The notes under the pieces: generated by a model | What the model was told of the DNA's origin: nothing | Seen by the model: the letters and a program-made list of their open reading frames with translations, nothing else | The model's database searches: none | Program-made: the position numbers and the translations under genes | Part shown: piece after piece, positions 8,652 through 17,412 of the stretch | Position numbering within the stretch: the first letter of the stretch is position 1 | Layout: each line of letters opens with the position of its first letter | Source of the DNA: Sagittula sp. P11 | Lineage (GTDB): Bacteria; Pseudomonadota; Alphaproteobacteria; Rhodobacterales; Rhodobacteraceae | NCBI RefSeq assembly: GCF_002814095.1 | Contig: NZ_CP021915.1 | Span: 124,001-188,000, forward strand | Reading direction: 5' to 3' | Length of the DNA: 64,000 nucleotides

Positions 8652-9440
8652 ATGAGTAACCTGCTTTCCATCAAAGGTCGTACCGCATTTGTAACCGGAG
8701 CGGGGCAAGGCGTTGGTCGGCAAGTCGCGCTTTATCTGGCGGAACACGGAGCCGGTGCCATCGTTGTCAACGATTTTCACGCCGAACGGGCCGAAAGCGT
8801 TGCCGCGGAAGTGGAGGCAGCGGGTGCAAAGGCTCTGCCGCTCGCCTTCGACGTCTCGGATTTCGACGCGGTTGGCGCGGCGTTTGCCGAAACGCAGACC
8901 ACATTTGGCGGCGTGGATATTCTGGTCAACAATGCGGGCAACGCCGGGCCGACATCGCGGCTCGACGATCTGGTCCCTTTTTGGGAATCCGATCCCGATG
9001 AATGGCGCCGCTGGATGGCCACCAATTTCGATGGGGTGCTGAACTGCACCCGTCACGCCATGCCGTTGATGGTTAACAGTGGCTATGGGCGCATTGTGAC
9101 CGTCATTTCCGACGCCGGCCGTGTCGGTGAACCGCATCTGGCGGTTTATTCCGGGGCCAAGGCCGGTGCGGCCGGCTTCATGCGGGCAATTGCAAAGGCC
9201 GGCGGCCGGTTCGGGATCACCGCGAATTGCGTCGCCTTGGGGGGCACAAGAACTCCGGCTGTCGCCGACCTGATCCCGGATGCAGAGACCGAGAAGCGGG
9301 CATTGTCGCAATACGTGATCCGCCGTCTGGGCGAGCCGGAAGACCCCGCCGGAATGATCCTGTTCCTCTGCTCGGATGCTGCCAGCTGGATCACCGGACA
9401 GACCTATCCAGTGAATGGTGGGTATTCGTTTGCCTGCTAG
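8652..9440 (+). CDS. Short-chain dehydrogenase/reductase, probably a hydroxyacyl-CoA dehydrogenase
   Basis: A 262-residue SDR. The cofactor loop is TGAGQGVG near residue 15, the structural NNAG motif follows in the middle, and Ser with YSGAK supplies the catalytic Ser-Tyr-Lys. An acidic residue after the second strand (NDFHAE) points to NAD rather than NADP. AAAGGAG lies at good distance before the ATG at 8652, and the gene is 12 bases behind livF, so it belongs to the importer operon. By context it probably oxidises a 3-hydroxyacyl-CoA made by a hydratase in this island. SDR sequences alone do not fix the substrate. Confidence 0.85.
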   Translation: MSNLLSIKGRTAFVTGAGQGVGRQVALYLAEHGAGAIVVNDFHAERAESVAAEVEAAGAKALPLAFDVSDFDAVGAAFAETQTTFGGVDILVNNAGNAGPTSRLDDLVPFWESDPDEWRRWMATNFDGVLNCTRHAMPLMVNSGYGRIVTVISDAGRVGEPHLAVYSGAKAGAAGFMRAIAKAGGRFGITANCVALGGTRTPAVADLIPDAETEKRALSQYVIRRLGEPEDPAGMILFLCSDAASWITGQTYPVNGGYSFAC

Positions 9441-9465
9441 AGTAGACATCGACCAACCGCCGCCT

Positions 9466-10569
9466 CTAGGTGGCGTCGTCCGAAAAAACGCTGTCATTAT
9501 CTGCCCCGAGTTCAGGGGGCAGATTCGGTGTTGCGGTTTCGAAGCCATCAAATTTCAACGGCTGGACAATAAAAGTCTCGGCCTTGCCGCCGTCATGCGT
9601 AATCTTGCGCAGCAGCTGGCGCGCACGCACATGGGGGTCGTCCAACGTTTCGACCAGGGAATTGACCGGACCCCATGGCACCCCCGCCTTATCCAGAAGG
9701 TCGCCCCATTCGGCGCGCGTCTTGCCAACCAGAATCGCCGCGATTTCTTCGCGCAGCGCGGCCTTGCGGGCGACACGGTCGCGGCCTGTCAACGGCGCAA
9801 GATCCGCCCTGTCGATCACATCGCAGAACGGTTTCCAGAACCAGTCCTCATGCGCGATGGACAAGGTCAAGAGCTTGCCGTCTTTGCAGGTGAACACGCC
9901 ATAGCCCGGCTCGGCGATAAATTCGCCCAGCGGTGTTCCATTGGCGGCGGGAACGAGGAATGCGGTCAACATCGAAACCACCGCATCCGACATGGACACG
10001 TCCACGTAACGCCCCTGCCCTGTGCGCTGGCTCGACACCACCGCCGACAGGATTGCGATCGCCGCGAACAACGCCGCGCCAACATCCGCAAGGGGGATCG
10101 GCGGCACAGGGCCGGGCTGCTTTGCATCGGCCTGATCGGCCAGCAAACCGCCAACCCCTTCATAGCTCAGGTCATGGCCAGCCCTGTCACGATAGGGGCC
10201 GTCCTGCCCGTAACCCGAAATCGATACATAAACCAGCCGCGAGTTGACACTACGCATGTCCTCGAAACCGGCACCCAAGGCCGCAAGCTTGCCAGGGCGG
10301 AACCCTTCGACGATGACATCCGATTCCTTGGCCAGTTCGCGAAACCGTGCCAGCCCCTCGGCCGATTTCAGATCCAACGCAACGCTGCGCTTGCCTCGGT
10401 TCAGTGCCCGGAACAAGGGCGGAAATTGCCGGGCCGGATCACCGATGCCCGGGCGTTCAATCATGATCACCTCGGCTCCCATGTCGGACAACAGCATTGT
10501 GGCATAGGGACCGGGAAACTGTTCGGCAAGGCTGAGGATTTTCAGGCCGGCCAGGGGTGCAGTGCTCAT
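9466..10569 (-). CDS. Class III CoA-transferase (CaiB/BaiF family)
   Basis: A 367-residue family III CoA-transferase, which moves CoA from one acyl-CoA to a free acid through an aspartyl-CoA intermediate. Marks are PLAGLKILSLAEQFPGPYAT at the N-terminus, ADMGAEVIMIE-like SDMGAEVIMIERPG, NRGKRSVALDLK and the SYEGVGGLLADQ segment that follows the expected catalytic Asp (AGHDLSYEG). I chose the ATG at 10569 because GGAG precedes it at the right spacing; an upstream in-frame start adds 24 residues outside the family. It is the only leftward gene among the rightward genes of this block and is divergent from the crotonase gene. Confidence 0.9.
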   Translation of the reverse strand: MSTAPLAGLKILSLAEQFPGPYATMLLSDMGAEVIMIERPGIGDPARQFPPLFRALNRGKRSVALDLKSAEGLARFRELAKESDVIVEGFRPGKLAALGAGFEDMRSVNSRLVYVSISGYGQDGPYRDRAGHDLSYEGVGGLLADQADAKQPGPVPPIPLADVGAALFAAIAILSAVVSSQRTGQGRYVDVSMSDAVVSMLTAFLVPAANGTPLGEFIAEPGYGVFTCKDGKLLTLSIAHEDWFWKPFCDVIDRADLAPLTGRDRVARKAALREEIAAILVGKTRAEWGDLLDKAGVPWGPVNSLVETLDDPHVRARQLLRKITHDGGKAETFIVQPLKFDGFETATPNLPPELGADNDSVFSDDAT

Positions 10570-10682
10570 ATCAATCTCCAGTTCTTTTGTTTTCCACGTG
10601 CGGGTCCGCCCGAGTGCAGCGTAAATCGCCGCAAAAGACAAGGCGAAAAACCAATAATATGTATAATTATCAGGAGCTTAGC

Positions 10683-11471
10683 ATGAGTGAGGCAAAGCAG
10701 ACGCTATTCGTTGAGCGGGTCGCAAAAACTGAATGGATTACCTTCCAGCGCACCGAACAGCTCAACGCAATGTCAACGCAGATGCTGCGCGAGATGGCGG
10801 CAGCACTGGAATCGGCGCTGGCCGACGATGGGGTGCGTACAATTGTCCTGACCGGCTCTGGCCGGGCATTCTGCGCCGGTGCCGATCTGAAAGAAGTTGC
10901 TGGCGCCAAACATGCACCAGGCGAGCCGGATCTTCTGGATCTTGTCGATCACACGTTTGGGCTTATGCGACATGGCCCGAAACCGGTGATCGCCGCAGTG
11001 AACGGGCTGGCGATGGCGGGCGGTTTGGAAATGGTGATGGCCTGCGATCTGGTCTTTGCCGCCGAAAGCGCGCAACTGGGCGACGCACATTCCAACTTTG
11101 GCGTCTTTCCCGGGGCCGGCGGTGCGGCGATCCTGCCGCGTAGGATTGGCCTGAACCGCGCGAAATACCTGCTGTTCTCGGGCGAGAACGTTTCGGCACG
11201 GGACATGATGGACTGGGGACTGGTGAACAAGGTCGTCGCGGACGAAGACCTGCGACAAGCGGTGCAGGCCTTTACCGACAGGCTGGCAGAAAAAAGCCCG
11301 GCGGTCTTACGCCGCATGAAGACGGTTTCCAATCGGTCGCTGGACGTGGACGAAACCGCCGCGCTTTCCGAAGAGATGCTGAACCTGCGCGCGCACATGC
11401 GATCCTGGGACATGCACGAGGGTCTGTCGGCGTTCAATGAAAAACGAAAACCGCAGTTTCGCGGATACTAG
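10683..11471 (+). CDS. Enoyl-CoA hydratase/isomerase family (crotonase fold)
   Basis: A 262-residue crotonase-fold protein acting on acyl-CoA thioesters. The first oxyanion-hole region FCAGADLKEV and the second, NGLAMAGGLEMVMACD, are both present, the latter holding the first crotonase glutamate. Where crotonase has its second glutamate (PEI before IPGAGG) this protein reads AHS before VFPGAGG, so the second acid is lost. It may be an isomerase, hydrolase or C-C lyase of the family and not a plain hydratase. AGGAG lies seven bases before the ATG at 10683. It is followed 16 bases later by a thiolase and then a dehydrogenase, forming one rightward operon. Confidence 0.85.
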   Translation: MSEAKQTLFVERVAKTEWITFQRTEQLNAMSTQMLREMAAALESALADDGVRTIVLTGSGRAFCAGADLKEVAGAKHAPGEPDLLDLVDHTFGLMRHGPKPVIAAVNGLAMAGGLEMVMACDLVFAAESAQLGDAHSNFGVFPGAGGAAILPRRIGLNRAKYLLFSGENVSARDMMDWGLVNKVVADEDLRQAVQAFTDRLAEKSPAVLRRMKTVSNRSLDVDETAALSEEMLNLRAHMRSWDMHEGLSAFNEKRKPQFRGY

Positions 11472-11487
11472 GTCAGGAGGACAAACG

Positions 11488-12726
11488 ATGCAGGACATTT
11501 ACATCGTTGGCATCGGGATGACGCCGTTCGGAAAGTTCCGGGACAAAACCATCAAGGACATGACCGGCGAGGCCGTCGCCGCCGCGCTTTCCGATGCCCG
11601 AGTGACGGCAGATCGTATCGACGGCGCATTCTTCTCGAACGCGGTGCAGGGCCACATGGAGGGCCAGCACATGATCCGCGGCGAAATCGCGCTGCGTGAA
11701 ATGGGCATTCAGGGCATTCCGGTGGTGAATGTCGAAAACGCCTGCGCCAGCGCCTCGACCGGGTTCAAACTGGCAGTCGATTTCCTCAAGGCCGGCAATG
11801 GCGACTGCTGTCTCGCCGTGGGCGCCGAAAAGATGTATTCTGACGACCGTGCGTTGATGTTTTCGGCCTTCGACAGCGGCTGGGACGTCAGCAACAGCGA
11901 AGAGGTCGCGCAACGGCTGGCCGATCTGGGTGCAGGGGTCGAGGAACCCGAAGGATCGAAATCGCCCAAGCCCTACAGCGTGTTCATGGATGTCTACGCA
12001 GGCTTCGCCCGGCTGCACATGAAGACCTTTGGCACAACTCAGGAACAGTTCGCCGCCGTCGCCGCCAAGAACCATGCGCATTCCGTGCATAATCCACTGG
12101 CGCAATACCGAGAAGCCATGAGCGTCGATCGGGTATTGGCCGCGCCGCCGATCACCTATCCGCTGACCCTGCCGATGTGCGCCCCGATCTCGGACGGGGC
12201 CGCTGCGGCCGTTTTATGCACCGGCGAGGGGATAAAACGTCTGGGCCTAGATCCCGCGCGCGCGATCAAGGTCAAGGCCGCGATCCTGCGCTCGGGCACC
12301 GATCGTCCGCCGGAAGATTACAAGAACCACCTGACCCGGCTTGCCGCGCTTGAGGCCTATGAACAGGCCGGGATCGGCCCCGAGGATATATCGGTGGCCG
12401 AAGTGCATGACGCCACGGCCGTGGGCGAAGTGATCCAGATCGAGAACCTCGGATTTGTCGAATTCGGCGAGGGCGGTCCCGCCAGTCTGCGCGGCGAGAC
12501 AAAGATCGGTGGACGCATTCCGGTGAACCCCTCGGGCGGGTTGGAATCCAAGGGCCACCCGGTCGGTGCCACAGGGATAGGGCAGGTTTTCGAACTGGTC
12601 ACGCAACTACGCGGCGAAGCTGGCGCGCGTCAGGTCGAAGGGGCAAAGAACGCCATCGCCGAAAACGGCGGGGGGTTGCACGGGGTAGAAGAAGCGGCCG
12701 CCTGCGTCACCATTCTGGGCCGTTGA
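11488..12726 (+). CDS. Thiolase (SCP2-like acetyl-CoA acyltransferase)
   Basis: A 412-residue thiolase that would cleave a 3-oxoacyl-CoA with CoA, or run the reverse condensation. The nucleophilic cysteine is Cys86 in VENACASAST, and the C-terminal NPSGG and GHPVGATG motifs carry the catalytic His and glycine loop. The overall pattern fits the SCP2/sterol-carrier thiolase group. Start ATG 11488 follows AGGAGG; the upstream in-frame extension runs into the crotonase gene. It contrasts with the second thiolase-fold gene at 48996-50168, which lacks this cysteine. Confidence 0.9.
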   Translation: MQDIYIVGIGMTPFGKFRDKTIKDMTGEAVAAALSDARVTADRIDGAFFSNAVQGHMEGQHMIRGEIALREMGIQGIPVVNVENACASASTGFKLAVDFLKAGNGDCCLAVGAEKMYSDDRALMFSAFDSGWDVSNSEEVAQRLADLGAGVEEPEGSKSPKPYSVFMDVYAGFARLHMKTFGTTQEQFAAVAAKNHAHSVHNPLAQYREAMSVDRVLAAPPITYPLTLPMCAPISDGAAAAVLCTGEGIKRLGLDPARAIKVKAAILRSGTDRPPEDYKNHLTRLAALEAYEQAGIGPEDISVAEVHDATAVGEVIQIENLGFVEFGEGGPASLRGETKIGGRIPVNPSGGLESKGHPVGATGIGQVFELVTQLRGEAGARQVEGAKNAIAENGGGLHGVEEAAACVTILGR

Positions 12727-12742
12727 AACAAGGAGACGAACC

Positions 12743-13909
12743 ATGGAAAACGTGATCGCCGCCGCTCAGGCAATCTATACAGATGAGCAACGCATGTTGC
12801 TGGAAAACTTCCGCAAGATGGCCGAGGCAGAGTTCGCGCCGCTGGCCGAGAAATACGAGAACCTCGGCCACCCCCCCGATGCGAAAACCCTGAAGTCCCT
12901 GTTCGCCAAGGTCGAGGAATTCGGGCTGATCAGCGGCCTGATCCCCGAAGAGGACGGCGGTGCCGGAATCGACCGCATGACCTATGGCATCCTATACGAG
13001 GAACTGGCCCGGATATGGGCCGATCTGGCAATCGCGGTGCTGATTCAGGGTCATGCCGTGTTCGCGGTCAACCTCTTGGGAAATGTGGCGCAGAAAGAGG
13101 CCTATCTGAAGCCGCTCCTGCGCAGCGAACGGATCTGTGCCACCTGTATTTCCGAACCAGAGGTCGGTTCGAACGTACGCGAGGTCAAGACACGTGCGGA
13201 CCGCGAGGGCGATAAGATTTTCGTCACTGGCCAGAAGCTCTGGATTTCCAATGGGGCCCAGTCGGATTTCGCCATCGTTGTCTGCAATCTGGACGACGGT
13301 ATTTCCATGGTCATCGTCGACCGCGATACCGGCAACTACGAGAGCCGCGAATTGCGCAAGCTGGGGCTTGTCGGTGCATCGACCTGCGAATTGTTTTTCG
13401 ACCGTGCCGAAACCAGCGCTGACCATGTTCTGGGTAATGCAGGCGGCGGCCTGTTCCAGACATTGAAACTGTTTGAGAGCGCTCGCGTGTTTGTCGGCCT
13501 GACGAGCATTGGCATAGCGCAGGCGGCGTTGGAATGTGCCGTCAAATATGCGCAGGATCGCCAACAACATGGTAAGCCGATCGGCGGGCACCAGTTGATT
13601 CAAGGCTACCTGGCCGACATGGCCACGCACCTGGATGCCGCGCGCCTGTTGTGCCAGCGCGGGCTGCAACTTCTGGACCTGGGCGTGCGCTGTGACACCC
13701 AGACCTCGATGGCGAAATGGTATGCAACCGAAATGGCCGTCGAAATCGCCGGCAAAGCGGTGCAGATCCACGGCGGCAACGGCATCACCAAAGAGTTCCC
13801 CGTTGAACGGCACTTCCGCAATGCAAAGGTCATGCCGATTCCCGATGGCACCACCGAAATCCAAAAACTGGTCATCGGGCGCAACCTGACCGGGCTTAAC
13901 GCGTTCTGA
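12743..13909 (+). CDS. Acyl-CoA dehydrogenase with Asp at the catalytic-base position
   Basis: A full-length 388-residue acyl-CoA dehydrogenase. Marks include CISEPEVGSNVREVKTRA, QKLWISNGAQSDFAIVV, HGKPIGGHQLIQGYLADMA and the late IHGGNGITKEFPVERHFRN. The C-terminal base motif, normally EGT, reads PDGTTEIQ, so Glu is replaced by Asp; the alternative isovaleryl-type glutamate is also absent (ESARVFV in place of an ER motif). Asp at this site is seen in some dehydrogenases of alicyclic acyl-CoAs, but that link is inference. It closes the rightward crotonase-thiolase operon, 16 bases behind the thiolase. Confidence 0.9.
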   Translation: MENVIAAAQAIYTDEQRMLLENFRKMAEAEFAPLAEKYENLGHPPDAKTLKSLFAKVEEFGLISGLIPEEDGGAGIDRMTYGILYEELARIWADLAIAVLIQGHAVFAVNLLGNVAQKEAYLKPLLRSERICATCISEPEVGSNVREVKTRADREGDKIFVTGQKLWISNGAQSDFAIVVCNLDDGISMVIVDRDTGNYESRELRKLGLVGASTCELFFDRAETSADHVLGNAGGGLFQTLKLFESARVFVGLTSIGIAQAALECAVKYAQDRQQHGKPIGGHQLIQGYLADMATHLDAARLLCQRGLQLLDLGVRCDTQTSMAKWYATEMAVEIAGKAVQIHGGNGITKEFPVERHFRNAKVMPIPDGTTEIQKLVIGRNLTGLNAF

Positions 13910-13925
13910 AAAGGGCCTTGGCCGC

Positions 13926-13959
13926 CCCACCGTCGGCGCTCGTCAGCGTCGAGGGTGGG
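13926..13959. terminator. Weak hairpin between convergent genes
   Basis: Between two convergent dehydrogenase genes an outer CCCACC/GGTGGG stem encloses an inner GGCGCT/AGCGTC stem (one G-T pair) with a CGTC loop. There is no clear T-run on either side, so it may be a bidirectional terminator of modest strength or simply GC-rich spacer. Confidence 0.3.
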
Positions 13960-13993
13960 CACGACCCGGAGTGATCGCGATACGGGCGAAGAG

Positions 13994-15157
13994 TCAGTAG
14001 GACTTGGGCATCCCCAATGCCTTCTCGGCCACGTAGGAGAGGATCAACTCCTCGCTGACCGGCGCGATGAAGTTCAGTACGCTTTCGCGAAAGTAACGCT
14101 CGACGTGGTATTCCTGCGCGAAGCCAAAGCCGCCGTGGGTGCGCACCGCGCGGAATGCCGCTTCGTAGGCCGCCGAGCCGGCGAGGTTGCGCGCGGTATT
14201 GGCCTCCAGCCCGCAGGGCTTGCCCTGATCGTAAAGCGTGGCGGCTTTGTAGGTCATCAGTTCCGCCGCCTGAAGGCGCATCCACACCGAGGCCAGCGGA
14301 TGCTGGATCGCCTGGTTCTGGCCGATTGGACGGTCGAAGACGACGCGTTCGCGCGCATAGGCGGCCGCCTTTTCCAGTACGTACATCCCAAACCCGACCG
14401 CAGCCGCGGCGACAATGATCCGCTCGGCATTCAGCCCGTGGAGCAGGACCTTGAAACCCTCACCTTCCGCGCCGATGCGGTCCTCTTCGGGCACCTCCAG
14501 CCCATCAATGAAGATAGCGTTGGAGTCGACCGCCTTGCGGCCCATCTTGGCAATTTCATGCACGTCGATCTTGCTGCGGTCGAAATCGGTGTAGAACACT
14601 GACATGCCGTCGGTCGGTCGCTCGCAGTCCTCGATGGGCGTGGTCCGGGTCACCAGCAGGATGTGATCTGCGCGCTGTGCGGTCGAGGTCCAGACCTTGC
14701 GCCCGTTGACCACATACCCACCGTCTTCGCGTCGGCGCGCAAAGGTCGAGATATGCGTGGTATCAAGGCCGGCGTCCGGTTCGGTTACGCCGAAGCAGGA
14801 GCGGTGCTCTCCGCGGATCAGAGGCGGCAGCATTCGAGCCTTCTGTTCGTCGGTGCCGAAGCCGACCACCGGTTGCAGCCCAAAGATATTGATATGCACC
14901 GCGGAACTGGCCGCCGCGCCGTAACGCCCGATCTCCTGCATGACCAGCGATGCCTCTGTGATACCCAGGCCCGATCCGCCATACTGCTCTTCCATCGTGA
15001 CGCCATAGAAACCGCCCTTTGCGATCTCGGCCGCAAAATCTTCGGGGAAGGTCCCGGTTCGTTCGCGTTCCAGCCAGTAGGCATCGTCGAAACGCGAGCA
15101 GATCCTGGCCACCGCGTCGCGGATGGCCCGTTGCTCTTCGGTGAGATCGAAATCCAT
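13994..15157 (-). CDS. Acyl-CoA dehydrogenase
   Basis: A 387-residue acyl-CoA dehydrogenase. It shows GVTEPDAGLDTTHIST, GRKVWTSTAQRADHILLV, FDRPIGQNQAIQHPLASVW and THGGFGFAQEYHVERYFRE. The C-terminal EGT glutamate is replaced (FIAPVSEEL), while NAERIIVAA supplies a glutamate at the isovaleryl-CoA dehydrogenase position. It belongs with the genes at 2-712 and 42661-43827. Start ATG 15157 has GAAGGAG upstream, lying inside the end of the GntR gene; the longer open frame continues into that gene and is not used. It is the last gene of a leftward CoA-transferase-GntR-dehydrogenase operon. Confidence 0.92.
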   Translation of the reverse strand: MDFDLTEEQRAIRDAVARICSRFDDAYWLERERTGTFPEDFAAEIAKGGFYGVTMEEQYGGSGLGITEASLVMQEIGRYGAAASSAVHINIFGLQPVVGFGTDEQKARMLPPLIRGEHRSCFGVTEPDAGLDTTHISTFARRREDGGYVVNGRKVWTSTAQRADHILLVTRTTPIEDCERPTDGMSVFYTDFDRSKIDVHEIAKMGRKAVDSNAIFIDGLEVPEEDRIGAEGEGFKVLLHGLNAERIIVAAAAVGFGMYVLEKAAAYARERVVFDRPIGQNQAIQHPLASVWMRLQAAELMTYKAATLYDQGKPCGLEANTARNLAGSAAYEAAFRAVRTHGGFGFAQEYHVERYFRESVLNFIAPVSEELILSYVAEKALGMPKSY

Positions 15158-15161
15158 GCGA

Positions 15162-16037
15162 TCACTCCTTCTTCTGACGTGGGTGTGGTTCGCCCGAATG
15201 CTCGGGCGGGGCGGGTTCCGCCATATGCGGGCGCCAGGAGCCGGGATCTCCTGTGGCGAGATTGCCGAACTGGCGCTCGGCGGAAAAGACGTCGCTGCGG
15301 ATCTGCACGAGGTGAGCCATGACCGGGCGGCCTTCGGGATCGAACAAGCGCGAGACCACATGGGCCACCGGCTCGCTGAGGGTGATGCCCAACAGGTGCG
15401 CGGTGGCGATGTCGGCCCGAACGATGGTGATGATCTGGTCGCCCGACAGATCCGTCATGCCGGTGTGGTCGCGCAGCAGTTGCGAATATAGCTGCGTTTC
15501 GTCAGCGCCCTCGGGCAGCATCTCGAAATAGCGTTGCGGCAGCCACAGATCGACCAGCGAATACGGCTGCTGCCCGGCGTGATGGCGCTTGCGCACATGA
15601 ACCAGCGGCGTTTCCATCCCCGTCAGGTCGCGGCCAAGATCGGGAAGCTCCTTACAGGGCGCACGCGACAATATATCTATACGCACCTGTGCCCCGAGCG
15701 TCAGCGGATCGTAGGCGGGCGCACGTGGCTCGCTCTCCTCGGCCGCCGCAGTCACGAAGGTGCCCAGTCCGCGCGTGCTGTCGATCATGCCCTCATTGCG
15801 CAGAACCCCAAGAGCCTGGCGGACGGTTTCGCGCGCCAGGCCGTATTCGTCGCGCAGGGCCGGAAGGGTTGGCAACTGGCTGTGTATGGGCCAATCGCCG
15901 CAGCGAATCTTTTCGCGAAATAGGCTTGCGAGCTTGAGATACAAGGGGATGCCGTCACGCTGCCGAAGCAGTTCCCTGGCCGAGCCTTCCTCCGGGCGGG
16001 GACAGTGGCCGACGCCGGTGGTCCGGGTGCCGCTCAA
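15162..16037 (-). CDS. GntR-family transcriptional regulator with UTRA ligand domain
   Basis: A 291-residue regulator of the HutC subgroup. An N-terminal winged helix covers about residues 28-95 (LPTLPALRDEYGLARETVRQ is the recognition region), and a UTRA ligand-binding domain of about 150 residues follows (PLVHVRKRHH, YSLVDLWLP, VVSRLFDPEGRP). The C-terminal tail is long and charged. The start is a TTG overlapping the stop of the upstream CoA-transferase as TTGA, without a clear ribosome site; a shorter start is possible. It probably senses an acyl-CoA or acid and controls its own operon and the divergent TRAP transporter. Symmetric sequences in the shared intergenic region are listed separately. 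Confidence 0.88.
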   Translation of the reverse strand: MSGTRTTGVGHCPRPEEGSARELLRQRDGIPLYLKLASLFREKIRCGDWPIHSQLPTLPALRDEYGLARETVRQALGVLRNEGMIDSTRGLGTFVTAAAEESEPRAPAYDPLTLGAQVRIDILSRAPCKELPDLGRDLTGMETPLVHVRKRHHAGQQPYSLVDLWLPQRYFEMLPEGADETQLYSQLLRDHTGMTDLSGDQIITIVRADIATAHLLGITLSEPVAHVVSRLFDPEGRPVMAHLVQIRSDVFSAERQFGNLATGDPGSWRPHMAEPAPPEHSGEPHPRQKKE

Positions 16038-17293
16038 GGCTGGTCGCCGGACCGAGGCACCGCTCCTGTCAGACCGTCGTTTACCGACGAGTCCTGCTCG
16101 GGTTGCACAACGACACCGGCCTTTATCAGTTGAGCAACCCTTTCCGGTGAGAAGCCGAACTCTTCCAGGATCGCCGTGCCCTGTGCGCCAAGGGCAGGTG
16201 CCGGAAGATCGGGGCCCATCTCGACGCCGCGCATCGTATAAGGGCTTCGGACCCGGCGCATCGGCCCCTGCTGGGGATGGTCATAATCTTCTATCAGGCC
16301 AACGGCGCGGACATGCGGATCGTCGGGCAGGTCCTCCATCGCCATCACTGGGGCATTGGGAATATCGAGGGCATCGAACAGCGCCTGCCACTCTGCGGTG
16401 GTCCGCTGCGGCAGGATATGCGTTACAACAAGTTCATAGAGTTCGGGAAAATGCCGCTGTGCGGTCGCCGCGTCGGTCATCATGGGGCCGTCGGCCACGT
16501 CGTCGCGACCCACAGCACGCAGAAACCGCTGCCATTGATCGAATTTGTAGATCCCGTGCGCGATGAAACCGTCGCTGGTTTGCGCTGGTTTGCGGAATGG
16601 ACTCATGACCCGCGCATAGCCGAACCCGCCTTCCGGAGGCCGGAAGGCCGCCCCGTTGAAATGCTGGCTCAACATCACCGATATCATCGTTTCGAACATC
16701 GGCGTTTCGATGTAGCACCCTTCGCCGGTGGTGCGCTGCCGGAACAGGCCGGCCAGCATCGCCTGACCCAGCGCCAGCCCGGTGATCTTGTCGGCGGCCA
16801 CCATCGGCACAAAGGCGGGGGCACCTGCGTTGCGCCCGTTGGCCTCGGCCAGACCCGACCGGGCCTGAATCAGGTCATCGAAGGCGGGCAAGTCGGCATA
16901 GGGCCCGTCCTGCCCGAACCCGATCGCGGCGCAGTAGACGATGCGCGGATTGACCTCCCGCACGGCGTCATATCCAAGACCCAGCCGCTCGATCGCAGGC
17001 ACTCGCATATTGTGAACCACGATGTCCGCCTGACTCAGCATCTCCAGCAGCGCCGCACGCCCTTCGGGGGATTTGAGATCAAGCGCAATGCTGCGTTTGT
17101 TCCGGTTCACCGCCATCCACTGAGCGGTCATACCCGGCACGCGCGAGGCGCCGAGGCGCCGATAATAGTCGCCTTCCGGCGCTTCGACCTTGATCACATC
17201 AGCGCCGAAATCGCCCAGGAACTGGGTGGCGTAGGGGGCCAGGAGAATATGGCCCAGCTCTACCACGCGCACCCCGTCGAGCATTTGAAACAT
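16034..17293 (-). CDS. Class III CoA-transferase (CaiB/BaiF family)
   Basis: A 419-residue family III CoA-transferase. Marks are DGVRVVELGHILLAPYATQF, ADVIKVEAPEGDYYRRLG, NRNKRSIALDLKSPEGR and GFGQDGPYADLPAFDDLIQARSGLA, with the expected catalytic Asp in the DDLIQ segment. The ATG at 17293 has a G-run (GGGGGGGG) as ribosome site; the GTG at 17311 is less likely. It is the first gene of a leftward operon with GntR and a dehydrogenase, opposite a TRAP transporter. The likely role is to activate the acid that the transporter imports. Confidence 0.9.
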   Translation of the reverse strand: MFQMLDGVRVVELGHILLAPYATQFLGDFGADVIKVEAPEGDYYRRLGASRVPGMTAQWMAVNRNKRSIALDLKSPEGRAALLEMLSQADIVVHNMRVPAIERLGLGYDAVREVNPRIVYCAAIGFGQDGPYADLPAFDDLIQARSGLAEANGRNAGAPAFVPMVAADKITGLALGQAMLAGLFRQRTTGEGCYIETPMFETMISVMLSQHFNGAAFRPPEGGFGYARVMSPFRKPAQTSDGFIAHGIYKFDQWQRFLRAVGRDDVADGPMMTDAATAQRHFPELYELVVTHILPQRTTAEWQALFDALDIPNAPVMAMEDLPDDPHVRAVGLIEDYDHPQQGPMRRVRSPYTMRGVEMGPDLPAPALGAQGTAILEEFGFSPERVAQLIKAGVVVQPEQDSSVNDGLTGAVPRSGDQP

Positions 17294-17340
17294 GATTCCC
17301 CCCCCCGGCACCGGATCGGCTGCACCGACCGCACGCTACA

Positions 17341-17356
17341 AAAGACTAAAAGACTG
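17341..17356. repeat. Tandem 8-bp repeat AAAAGACT x2 in divergent promoter region
   Basis: Two head-to-tail copies of AAAAGACT stand in the AT-rich part of the intergenic region between the CoA-transferase and TRAP operons, about 50 bases upstream of the CoA-transferase start. They could be paired half-sites for a regulator or part of the leftward promoter. Nothing in the sequence decides which. Confidence 0.35.
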
Positions 17357-17385
17357 TATTGCTAGTTTTTTTGCACGGGGAGCGT

Positions 17386-17412
17386 TGACATGCAAGGGGG
17401 CCTTGCTAAGTT
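17386..17412 (+). promoter_or_regulatory. Candidate TRAP promoter with embedded palindrome GCAAGG-GG-CCTTGC
   Basis: A consensus -35 hexamer TTGACA lies at 17386-17391 and a poor -10 (TAAGTT) at 17407-17412. Between them at 17393-17406 stands an inverted repeat with perfect 6-bp arms, GCAAGG and CCTTGC, separated by GG. An operator between the promoter hexamers would block RNA polymerase, so it is a good candidate site for the GntR protein encoded by the divergent operon. Binding is inferred only from position and symmetry. Confidence 0.45.

Noticed and set aside
10653-10667. AATAAT and TATAAT as -10 boxes for the crotonase gene
   Set aside because: A start point from TATAAT at 10662-10667 would fall on the ribosome site, leaving almost no leader, and no matching -35 is visible. 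Not listed as a promoter.
9415-10686. 423-codon plus-strand frame opposite the CoA-transferase
   Set aside because: The minus-strand product is a clear CaiB/BaiF protein with a ribosome site; the plus frame has neither.
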